Source of the DNA: Owenia fusiformis
Lineage: Eukaryota > Annelida > Polychaeta > Sabellida > Oweniidae
Direction of reading: 5' to 3'
DNA length: 60,000 bases
NCBI GenBank assembly: GCA_903813345.2
Contig: CAIIXF020000004.1
Span: 14,951,196-15,011,195, forward strand
Made by a program: the position numbers and the translations under genes. The notes below the pieces were generated by a model. That model worked only from the letters and a program-made list of their open reading frames with translations, was not told where the DNA came from and did not search any database. Within the stretch, counting starts at the first letter, position 1; each line of letters begins with the position of its first letter. Shown here one piece after another: positions 35,703 to 47,500 of this stretch.

Positions 35703-36917
35703 TTCAATTGATTCCTAATGTTGAGTATGTTGTTTCTGTTTTACATTTGGCAATTGGCGTATATGTAGCCTCGGCAATAATACATGTCATAGAGTAATCA
35801 AACTGTCAGTTGGATTGTCAAGAATATTCTCTCCTTTTTTGTTTGTCTCGGATCATTTTTGGGGGACATTGCCAATGATTTATTAGTATCTATTATATGG
35901 AATAAAAGAGAAATGTAAAAGACTCCTTTAATGTGATAAGACACTTTTATGTGGTTAAACTCTCCCTTTGTGTGAAGCTTCCTTTTACATTTAAAGTCTC
36001 TATCTTTATGACTCCTTTCCACATGACTAGTCTCATTTCTATAAGATTAGAAATAGAAAAGCAAATAATGCACAAAGAGCAACACAGAGAAGTAGGGTAT
36101 TCAATAAGTATTTTTCAAATATGTTGGGTTATTTTTTACATATTGCCTTATTTTTCCCAGTTATTGTTTCTAAAGCCCTGTATACACTGACAAGCAAATA
36201 AGTATAAATGAAACGGCCGAATTGCTTGAAAAATTATTTTAAACAAATTAATAAGAATGCTTCAAAAATCCAAACATGCACTATACATATAAATTGCATG
36301 CAATCTTCTCATCTGAGGTGAAATCCTTGAAACATATGTGTAAAACTAGTTTGAAACAAAAACTTGACCACATTTTGGTCCTCCAAAGGCTAAGTGTGAA
36401 AAATAGCAAAAAATCGGAATGATTTACAAACACATTGAAATAAATGAAGACTCGAAAAAACGCAGCTCATACTACAAACAATGCGTAAGGGCGCAGCATT
36501 TTTATAATTATATCACATCTGTCACTTTTTTGGTAAACTATTTCTGCATCTTCATTTGAGGCAAGTATCCATGATTTTGTTTTATGGAAACATGAATATC
36601 AATGGCACAACATTTTAGCAATACTTATTGAACACCCTATAAATACAAAAAGTGACCCACACCCTATAATATAAGCTACATGCCAGTACAGTAAATATGC
36701 TAATATGGTATAGTATATAACAGTTTAACAATAAGTAAAGTGCTGCATGATAATATTCTGATTGACATTTTTATGCAAACATATTTACATGATTAAGGAG
36801 ATAAGAAAGCTTATAATGGTAAATAGAATAACATAACATAACCTACAGCCCTTATTTTTGACAGTCTTGTCCAAGTACATGAGTTGATACTCATTATTTA
36901 AGAAATATAGACAGAAA

Positions 36918-37058
36918 AGCAGGGGTAATATCGTCGAATACACCCCGCAGGGCTAGGCACAAATGTTTTCTGTACCCCGAACGACTAAAGGGAGTGAGGG
37001 GTTCGAAAGCTTTTGTGCCTAGCCCTAATTGGTGTACTCGACGATATTACCCCTGCTC
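36918..37058. repeat. Snap-back hairpin inside a ~360-bp insertion
   Basis: AGCAGGGGTAATATCGTCGA and TCGACGATATTACCCCTGCT are the perfect ends of roughly 45-bp arms. A second inverted pair, TTCGAACATGA / TCATGTTCGAA, spans about 37,078-37,257. The block 36,898-37,258 is absent from the equivalent places in the other array units. Confidence 0.65.
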
Positions 37059-39859
37059 TGAGGTCTATATTATAATTCGAACATGAAAACTCACCAAATT
37101 GTTTCGAATATTCATCATGGTCCGTCATAACTACGACCCACCGTTATGACGTCACACATTACACTATTAACTGGGGTATTGATCTTGAATATAACCCAGC
37201 TGAAGCATTGACTTTGTTAACAGTTTATAGACGGCGTGAATACAATCATGTTCGAATCCTCTATTATCGCCCATTGAAATTCTCAATGATATACTACACT
37301 TCAACTGCTTCCAAATGTTGAGTTGCAGTTTCTGTTTCACATTTGACAATTGGCGCATATGCAGCCTTGGCAATAATACATGTCATAAAGTAATCAAATT
37401 GTCAGTTGGATTGTCAAGAATATTCTCTTATCACTCACAGAGTTTTATGTTTGTCTCAGTTCATTTTTGGAGACATTGCCAATGATTTTCTAGTATCTAT
37501 TAAATGGAATAAAAAGTGAAATGTAAAAGACTCCTTTAATGTGATAAAACACTTTTATGTGGTTAAACTCTTTTTATGTGTTAAAGATTCCTTTTACGTT
37601 TCAAGTGACTCCTTTCTTTATGACTACGCTCATTCATATAAGATATATAAAAGCAAATAATGCACAAAGAGCAACACAGAGAAGTAGGGTATTCAATAAG
37701 TATTTTTCAAACATGTTGTTATTATGTTTTACATGTTGCCTTATTTTTCCTAGTTTTTGTTTCTAAAGCCCTGTATACACTGACAGGCAAATAATTATAA
37801 ATAAAACGGCTGAATTGATTGGAAAATTATTTTAAACAAATTAATAGGAATGCTTCAAAAATCCAAACATTTTAATGTGGTTAAATCCTTTATGACTCCT
37901 TTCCACATGACTAGGCCCATTTATATAAGAAATAGAAGCAGTTAATGCACAAAGAGCAACACAGAGAAGTAGGGTTTTCAATAAGTATTTTTCAAATATG
38001 TTTGGTTATGTTTTACATATTGCCTTATTTTTCCTAGTTATTGTTTCTAAAGCCCTGTATACACTGACAGGCAAATAATTATAAATAAAACGGCTGAATT
38101 GATTAGAAATTATTTTAAACAAATTAATAGGAATGCTTCAAAAATCCAAACAATTTAATGTGGTTAAATCCTTTATGACTCCTTTCCACATGACTAGGCC
38201 CATTTATATAAGAAATAGAAGCAGTTAATGCACAAAGAGCAACACAGAGAAGTAGGGTTTTCAATAAGTATTTTTCAAATATGTTTGGTTATGTTTTACA
38301 TATTGCCTTATTTTTCCTACTTATTGTTTCTAAAGCCCTGTATACACTGACAGGCAAATAATTATAAATAAAACGGCTGAATTGATTGGAAAATTATTTT
38401 AAACAAATTAATAGGAATGCTTCAAAAATCCAAACAATTTAATGTGGTTAAATCCTTTATGACTCCTTTCCACATGACTAGGCCCATTTATATAAGAAAT
38501 AGAAGCAGTTAATTCACAAAGAGCAACACAGAGAAGTAGGGTTTTCAATAAGTATTTTTCAAATATGTTGGGTTATTTTTTACATCTTGCCTTATTTTTC
38601 CTAGTTATTGTTTCTAAAGCCCTGTATACACTGACAGGCAAATAATTATAAATGAAATGGCGGAATTGCCTGGAAAATTATTCTTAACAAATTAATAAAA
38701 ATGCTTCAAAAATCGAAACCGGCACTATACATATTAATTGTGATCTTTTTATCTGAGGTGAAATATTTGAAACATATGTGTAAAACTAGCTTGAAACAAA
38801 AATTTGACCACATTTTGGTCCTCCAAAGGCTAAGTGTGAAAAAAAGCAAAAAAGATCGGAGTGATTTACAAACACATTGAAATAAATGAAGACTCGAAAA
38901 TATGCAGCTCATACTGTAAACAATGCAAAGGTTGCAGCATTTTTATAATTCGATCACATCTGTCACTTTTTGCTAAACTATTTCTGCCTCCTCATTTGAG
39001 GCAAGTATCCATTATTATATTTTATGGAAACATAAATATCACCGTCACAACATTTTAGCAATACTTATTGAACACCCTATAAATACAAAAAGTGACCCAC
39101 ACCCTATAATATATGCTACATGCCAGTACAGTAAATATGCTAATATGTATAGTATACAAAAGTATAACAATAAGTAAAGTGCTGATAATAATCTGATTGA
39201 CATTTTTACATGATTAAGAAGATTATAACGCTTATAATGGTAAATAAAACAACATAACATAACCTACAGCCCTTATTTTTGACAGTCTTGTCCAAATACA
39301 TAAGTTGATACTTATTGTTCCTCTATTATTGTCCATTAAAATCCTCAATACTATACTGCTCTTCAATTGATTCCAAATCTTAAGTTGCTGTTTCTGTACA
39401 TTTTGCAAGTGGCACATATGTAGCCTCGGCAATATTACATGTTATAAAGTAATCAAATCGTCAATTAGATCCTCAAGAATGTTCTCTCATCACTCACAGG
39501 TTAACTGGGTATGGGTATGTTTCAGGTAAGTTCCTTTCGGTACATTTTTTGGGGACATCAACCATTGAAAATGGATGATGGTACTAAAACAGAGTTACTT
39601 AGTGAACCTTTAAGATGTTTATGATAAATAAATTGTTTGTCAGTAGACCTAGTTTCAAGAATATTTCTTCATCATATACAGAGTTATTTTATGTTTTGTC
39701 TTGGGTAAAGTTTATTTTGAGATGCCCTGTAGTTTATATATATCCTGTTTATGATACTCTCCACATCTATTTGTCTAAATACTCTCTTTCTATAGTCATT
39801 CAAATTCAATTGTAAGTTACATTAGTGTGTATCCAAATGTCTTCTGATGGAAAAGCTTC

Positions 39860-40228
39860 TTAATCATTCTTCTTTTGGATTTACTGTTTCCTTTAGACAT
39901 TCTTCTTCTTTTGAACATTTTGCTTCTTGCTTTGAACATGTTGCTTCTTCTTTTGAACATTCTTCTTTTTCATTTAGGCATTCTTTTTCTTCATTTGAAC
40001 ATTCTGTTTCTTCTTTGGAACATTCTACTTCTTGCTTTGAACATGTTGCTTCTTGCTTTGAACATGTTGCTTCTTTTTTGAACATTCTTGTTTTTCATTT
40101 GAGCATTCTGTTTCTTCTTTGGAACATTCTGCTTCTTCTTTTGAACATTCTGCTTCCTCTTTTGGACACTCTGTTTCTTCTTTTGAACATCATGCTTCTT
40201 TTGAACATTCTGCTTTTTCATTTAGGCT
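39860..40228 (-). repeat. Degenerate Cys/Glu-rich coding repeats downstream of the protease stop
   Basis: On the minus strand the sequence continues the protease tail motif (AECSKE, TECSNE, ECPKEE) past its stop, interrupted first by TAA, then TGA, then a frameshift. A separate frame at 39,864-40,085 still reads CSKQEATCSKQEVECSKEE. It appears to be a formerly longer tail or a 3' UTR of decayed repeats. Confidence 0.65.
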
Positions 40229-41177
40229 TTATTTTTCTTCATCTGAAGATTGTGTTCCTTTGGAACATTCCGCTTCTTGATCTGAACATTCTGTTTTGTC
40301 TTTTGGACGTTCTGCTATTTGTTTAAATACATCCTCACAGCAAGACAACTTAAATTGCTTCTTTGATTCCTCATCATTTCCAGGGACTTGTTCAGCTAGC
40401 TTCTCCAGGGCATCAGGCAGTGAGAATGCTAGAGACGCTGGTTTGTTCCATGCATTGTATATATTTGCTTTACCCCATCCTGCAAATATCATGAAACAAT
40501 TTGGATAACATCCAAACCGTTCTGTTCCTGTATCACACACTATGGTCCCACTGTCTCCTGGCTGTGTGTATGCAGTGTCAGAACCTTGCCTTTCTGAACT
40601 GATAGCTACCATGTTCTCTACCCATGCAGTCTTCTTGCCAACTTTGATTTCACCTGCTGCATCTACTTTCAATATCATGCCTTTTGCTTGATTGAGTGAC
40701 ATTCCTAGCTTTACTACACTTGAGCCAGCTTTGGGGTAACCCCAACTTCTACAACAATAGTCACAATCATTGTATTGATGTTTTATGTTCTCACACTGTT
40801 CATTCATTTTGCTATTGGCAGGATCATGTGGATCATCCACTCTGATGCAGGCAATATCATATTGTTGTTCTTCCTCATCTTTATCATTCATTACTGCATG
40901 ACTTACACATTTCTTTAACATTTTTTCATCTTCTTTTTGGCAAGTAGCATCCTTCCAGTCCTCAATGCCCTCTTCATCACTATCACTGTCCATTCTCAAT
41001 GGTATTTTGTATGGAACCTCTCTACCCATTACATGTCTGTCACTTTGATCTTCCTTGGACCAAGAAATATATTCAGCATTGGGATTGAGTTGTTCAACCA
41101 CGTGGCTGGCTGTGAGAATATACATCTCATCTTGACTCACAATTTCTTCATTGAGTGAATCAAGACTTAATATACTG

Positions 41178-41239
<62 letters not shown>

Positions 41240-41522
41240 GTAGTAAGATAAAGCAACAAGTCCCCCAATTGTCCCCCTTGGGTTTTCCACAAAATCATCA
41301 AGCATACCTTCATCAGCAGTGTCACGCTCCCTGCTATGTAGAGGTCCCCCTGCACATCCAAGCAACTGGATAGATTCATCCTCCATCCAGGGGACAGAGT
41401 GAAACTTACATCCTGGCACCATTCTTTCTATGAATGCAGATGTCTTGTTGACGCATCCATCAACAATATGTATTGAGTAGAGACCATCTTCTCCCATACC
41501 GTAGAACTTCACCACAGGGATC
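40229..41522 (-). CDS. Trypsin-like serine protease exon with poly-Asp insert
   Basis: Open from an acceptor (GCTATGCTTCCAG, ending at 41,523) to TAA at 40,229. Counting from the GTG codon at 41,515, the catalytic triad is His138 in LTASHVV, Asp220 in QYDIACIRVDD and Ser322 in QPGDSGTIVCD, the usual trypsin-fold order. GTIGGLVAL precedes 21 consecutive Asp (residues 93-113), inserted between the first strand and the His motif. The tail has AECSKGTQSSDEE. No good Met start or signal peptide is visible, and the strong acceptor argues that this is a downstream exon. The phase fits the ankyrin ORF at 52,313. Substrate unknown; probably intracellular if fused. Confidence 0.82.
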
Positions 41523-44500
41523 CTGGAAGCATAGCAGATGGAAAGTTTAAAACAAATTCCTGGCTCTACTAACCCTGATGTTCATGAATATTTTGTATGA
41601 AACATTTTTTTGTCAAATCAATAACATGTCAGGTCAGTGTAAAAATATGGAAATCCTTCAAATAAATCATAATCCCAGAAATTGTCCATTACATAATTTG
41701 GTTATTAATGTTTTTCTGTGTTTACCTTAAAGTTGTATGTTCACTCAAGGACACCCATTGTGCAAGTCTAATGTTGATATTTGACCTTTGAAGTGACATT
41801 TACTACAATCTATTATCCTATCATTAATTATACTCTCATCATTTATAATGAAATTCATGGAATATGAACTACTTACTACCACGAAAATAACAGAGAATAA
41901 AATTGATATTCAAAAAATCCTGTATCAGCCAAAATCCCATATTGGATCCCGTATCAAAAAAATCCCTTATCAGATCCCTTGTCAGAACTATTCCCGGTAA
42001 TTTCTAATTTCTGAAAATGTTATATGATAAATTGTCACAATCAGTGGGTGATGACAAACATAAATTAAAAATAAATAAGTTTTAGAAAATTATTATAGTA
42101 TCAATAGGTTATTGATGGTCGTGATGGAATATGAATTTTATTCCGAGGGAAAATATGATATTGACCAAGGAAAATATCATATTGACCGAGAGGGCGATAG
42201 CCTGAGTGTCAATGATATTTTTTTCACTATGTTGTAAGTGACTTGATAAAACAAATAAGAGAACAATCTCACTTTCAAGCTCACTTCAGACTCAGATTAC
42301 TATTTACTCCATCATCAGCTTTGAGAGGGATTAGATAACTATTGATTAAGAGTAACTTGTAGATAGATATCAGCTGCTATTATCAGATAAAATGTGATAT
42401 TCCAATTGTTTGAAAACAGTTTAACAGTTGACAATGGATTGCCTTGCCTGTTATTAAAGTATTTAAAAGTTCTGTTAATGTAGTATTTTAATTTGCTGGA
42501 GATAGTAAGTAGATCTTTGAGTTGTTTCACATATAGCTTAATAAGTTCTTCTTTACTTGCATAAATGTTAATTGAGACTAAATATGTCTATTTTAGAATT
42601 TCATAGAAAGCTATTTTTATCCCACCAAATGAAGTTCAGTATGGCTATTGTGATACTAGTAGATGATGAATTTTCTTCATATTTGGCAGAATGATTATGT
42701 TGGTGAATAGTTTCAGTGATCTCCCCAGGATTTTTTGATAGCAGGGGGGGATTTTTTAAGTTACGTCACTCTCTTCGCTCGCGTGATTTTTGTGTCAATT
42801 TTTGCTGCTTGCATCACTCGCGTACTTTGTCAATATGTACTTCAGCAGCTCTCATATGGTTACAGGGTTGCAAAATGTAAATAAACACCAAATCTCATTT
42901 AGAAAACCTTTTATTTAATAATACTACATGATAATATGGCCCATTTATGATTATATTGAGGACCCTGGGAAGGTGAAGCAAGCAGGGGGGAACAGGGGGG
43001 ATGAAGCAAGCAGGGGGGGATCAGGGGGGAAAATTAGGTGAGCAGGGGGGAGCGCCATGCAATTAGATTCTGGGGAGAACCCTGAGTTTTGTGCAAAACA
43101 ATTTTCACTTTACAAATGGCGGTATTTTTTGCAAAAATCTAGTTTCTGATTTTCAACCAATATAATTAGAGGGGGGGGGGGGTAAAGAAAACAAGATTTT
43201 TGTTCATTTTGAGATCTTTCAGAATTATAACTTTATTATATAGTTATACTTAAATACAAAAATTTTGATAAGAAATCAAATATTGTATCATTTTTTGGGA
43301 TTCAAGCCTCAGAAATTCTAAAATGGCCACCTGATGTTGGAATTTGTAGTAGATAGAGATCTCCTCAAAGTATGGCGATATTAGAAGATAATATTTTTTG
43401 AGAAGATCACAATTATCATATCATTTATCTTATTTGTACTTCTGAAATCCAAAAGGGTCAGCCCTTATGAGAATTTTAAATTATTAGGGGATATCATGTA
43501 TGGCTGTATTATACTGTTTGTTTGTTGGGATTTGCTGTTCTGTTGATTTTTCTGTTTTTGATTGATGAATGGCCAAATATACTGCATTATGCAGAAAGCA
43601 AATTAGTTCATTATCCATATTTGAAAAAATATATACAAGATTTAGAGTCCAGAGGAAAGAATAATATTGTGATAATGTTAGGCCAGTATTTAGGTCACAT
43701 TGGGCTGATAATAGAGAGATTTCGCACATACGTAAAATACAACTTATAACGTATACTTATACTTATAAGAAGACGTACAAGGTGTTTCATAATATGGGTA
43801 TTTCGTCAGGAAAGATCTTCTCGGACTGTAATAAGTAAAGGTCAAAGGTATGCCTTTGGTACTTTCTTGAATTATAGCATGTTTAGTTGATCCAAATGTG
43901 TTTGTCTAGAATAAAATAGGCTCATATATAGTACATACATATAGACCCATCTCTTCTCAAATTGACTTTTTGGAGATGCTCGTTATGAAACACCCTGTAC
44001 GTCATTTGTTGAGCTACTGAATGGGTCGTTTCCAGGAATTGCTAGAACCTACTGGTTTGATTTGTGTTTCAAATTGATGGTTAAAGTATTTGATTGGATA
44101 CTGTTCCTACTCAGCCGATTAATTTAGAAAATGCTTACGGTCAATTGTTCCACACACATGTAGGTAAAGCTTTATACGTAGATCCAACTGTATACGTTTA
44201 TCATCTACGTGTGTATACAATTTTGAAAGTTCATTGAACTTATACTGATCATGAAAACTTTGAAATTATCAACTTGTTTATGTAATGACTCACTTGAAAG
44301 GATCATGACTCACTTTAAAGGATCGTGTTTAGAATACACTACAACTACTAGGACACGGAAGCAAGCATTTAATTATAATGTGCATAATCTACACGTGCAG
44401 ATGACAGTGCATTCACAGTCTCTGGTTGATGGAGCTTTTCTGTATCGGGAATAGTTATGTTCCATTAAGTACAATTCAAAATTGATTTTAGTAAATTCCC

Positions 44501-47500
44501 TTAAGAAAAAAGCCATGGTAGCCATGATATTCCATGGTTATCCATGGTTTTCCATGTACTCTAAGAGCGAGGAGGAAAATTCTTAATAAATGGAGTATAG
44601 TTGGTTTGGCAGCATTTTCAGTTAGAGGGAAGTCTTGGATGAAAATTCTACCTAGGTGATAGCTTCACAGAGTGGTACATAATTCTTTTTTTTCAGGGGT
44701 TAGCCCCCCACCCCCCAAAAACACCCCACCCTGGTAAAATAATTTTTTAATTCTCAATAACTTTAGATATTTTGATGTTTGTAAGTTACATACATAGACA
44801 TTATATATATGAATCATTTGAAAAATAAATAATGCCAATCACTCCTACAGAATTTGAATAATAGTACAAAGTGTGTACCCCAGGGGGCAAATTCGTGACC
44901 CATTTTCTTACTATTTAGAGCCTCACTTTTCAATCAGACACTGGAAGACATTGGAAAAATTCACCTGAAGTGCCTAGTAGCAGACCTATAAGCCCTGAAA
45001 GGTTCAAATTAATTGAATCAGTATGAGCCGAGAAAAAAATTGTTGATTTTTTGAAAAATTTGACATTTTTGAGAGGCGTGGTTTTGTGTATGACTATAGC
45101 TGAGGCCTATGGTTTCTAGATCTATCCCTCTTTGATAATAAATATGGTTTTGAAGTATGGAACTAAGATGTAAAAAATAATTAAAATGGGTTTTAAGGAA
45201 GTTAAAAATTTTAAACAAGTTCAAAATTCGAAGAATTGTACAATATCAGGTCTGAATTTACGAATTTTAGGTAAGACCTTGGATGAGCCTTAGATTTTTT
45301 ATTTTTACATCTGTCCCCTTTTGATGATATTTATGGTTTTGTAGTATGGAACTAAGATGTAAAAAATAATTTAGATGGTTTTTAAGGTGGTTTAAGGATT
45401 TTAACAAATCCAAAATTTGAAGAATTGTACAATATAAGGTCTGAATTTATGAATTTCAGGTAAGACCTTGGATGAGCCTTATATTTTTTACATCTGTCCC
45501 TCTTTGATGATATGTATGGTTTTGTAGTGTGAAACTAATGAGTAAAAATAATTTAGATGGATTTGAAGGTTTAAGGATTTTAAATGAGTCCAAAATTTGA
45601 AGAATTGTACAATATCAGGTCTGAATTTATGAATTTCCGGTATGACCTTGGACGAGCCTTACGTTTTTTACATCCTTCCCTCTTTGATGATGTTCATGGT
45701 TTTATAGCGTGGAACTAAGATGTAAAATATAATGTAGATGAATTTTAAGAAGGTTTAAGGATCTTAATGAGTTCAAAATTTGAAGAATTGTACAATATCA
45801 GGTCTAAATTTACGAATTTCTGGTAAGACCTTGGATGGGCCTTATATTTTTACATCTGTCACTCTTTGATGATATGTATTGTTTTGTAGTGTGGATCTAA
45901 GATGCAAAAATGATTAAGATGGTTTTGAAGAGTGTTTAAGAATTTTAATGAGTCCAAAATTTGAAGAATTGTATAATATCAGATCTGTATTTATGAATTT
46001 CACGTATGACCGTGGACGACCCTTTTGTTTTTTACATCTATATTTTACATCTATATCCCCCTTTGATGATATTCCTGGTTTTATGGTATGGAACTAAGAT
46101 GTAAAATATAATTTAGATGAATTTTGAGAAGGTTTTAGGATTCCAACAAGTTTTGAAGAATTGTACAATATCAGGTCTGAATTTGCAAATTTTAGGTAAG
46201 ACCTTGGATGAGCCTTATATTTTCTACATCTGTCCCTCTTTGATGATATGTATGGTTTTGTAGTGTGGAACTATGATGTAAAAAAAAATTAGATGTATTT
46301 TAAGAAGGTTTAAGGATTTAAACAATTCAAAGAATTGTACAATATCAGGTCTGCAAATTTCAAGTATAACCTTGGTTGGTCCATATGTTGTTTAAACCTA
46401 TCCCCTTTTCATGATATATTTGGTTTAGTAGTGTGGAAATATGTAAAACATAATTTAGATAGGTTTTAAAGAAGCTTAACGTTTTAAACAAGTTCAAAAT
46501 CTTGGCGTATTGTACAATATCAGAAATTAACGAATTTAAAGTATAATCTTGCTTGGCCCTTATATTTTTAACATCTATCCCTTTTTGATGATATATGTAT
46601 ATATTGTTTAGTAGTATGGAGCTAATATGTAAATCATAATTAAGATGAGTTTTAAAGAAGTTTAAGGATTTCAACAAGTTCACATTTTTACGAATTGTAC
46701 AATATCAGAGCTGATATTAATGAATTTTCGGTATTACCTTGGACGAGCCTTATGTTTTTTTACACCTATCCCTTTTTGAGGACACATATGGTTTAGTAGT
46801 GTTGAACTAAGATATTAAACATAAGTTAGACAGGTTTTAAACAAGTTTAAGGTTTTAAACAAGTTAAAAATATTAAGAATTGTACAATAACAGGTCTGGA
46901 ATTTATTAATTTTAGGTATAACTGTGGATGGCCCTTATTTGTTTTTTACATCTATCTCTCAATGATCATATAATATATGGTTGGTAATATATAGTAGTGT
47001 GGAACTAAGAGGTAAAACATAATTTAGATGGGTTTTGAGAAGGTTTAAGGTTTTAAAGCTGTTCAAAACTTGACAAATTGTACAATATCATATCTGACAT
47101 TAACGAATTTCAGGTATATATCTCTCTATGATGATATATATGGTTTAGTAGTATGGAACTAAGATGTAAAACATAATTAAGATCGGTTTTAAGGAAGTTA
47201 AAAGGCAGAATCAGATCTATAGGGGTGATAAAATTACAAGCAACATGTACAATTCACCTACCAATCTATTCCTTACTATCTAAAGTACAATATCTTTAAA
47301 AAGATTCATTCATGATGTGTTAAAACCGGTGAAGTTATAATGGATTCAAAGTGCAAAAATGGGGGAAAAGTGTTTAAATACTCCCAAAATAATAAGAATG
47401 GTAACCATTCTTATGGAAAAATAATACATTATTGTAGAAATCTTTAGTTTTCCTACACTAAAATGTGCACTGTGGGGATTTTTAGCAAATAGACATGAAA

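Larger units (their letters stand above)
33330..39450. repeat. Three-unit tandem array (~1.55-1.6 kb units) in the 25-kb intron
   Basis: Shared landmarks include GAATGCTTCAAAAATC, AGAGCAACACAGAGAAGTAG, CAATACTTATTGAACACCCT and AACATAACCTACAGCCC. Within each unit lies a stretch bounded by TA-GGGTATTCAATAAGTATT and its near inverse AATACTTATTGAACACCC-TA (33,563-34,086; 36,095-36,637; 37,687-39,077), like a Tc1/mariner-type MITE. The third unit has an internal expansion of about 283 bp with starts at 37,871, 38,154 and 38,438. No coding capacity. Confidence 0.8.

Noticed and set aside
39847-40326. 159-codon + strand ORF rich in Phe, Ser and Leu
   Set aside because: Antisense reading of the Cys/Glu-rich protease-tail repeats.
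43522-43749. 75-codon + strand ORF
   Set aside because: Lies at the end of a dispersed repeat and in foldback-flank sequence, with no recognisable domain or splice context.
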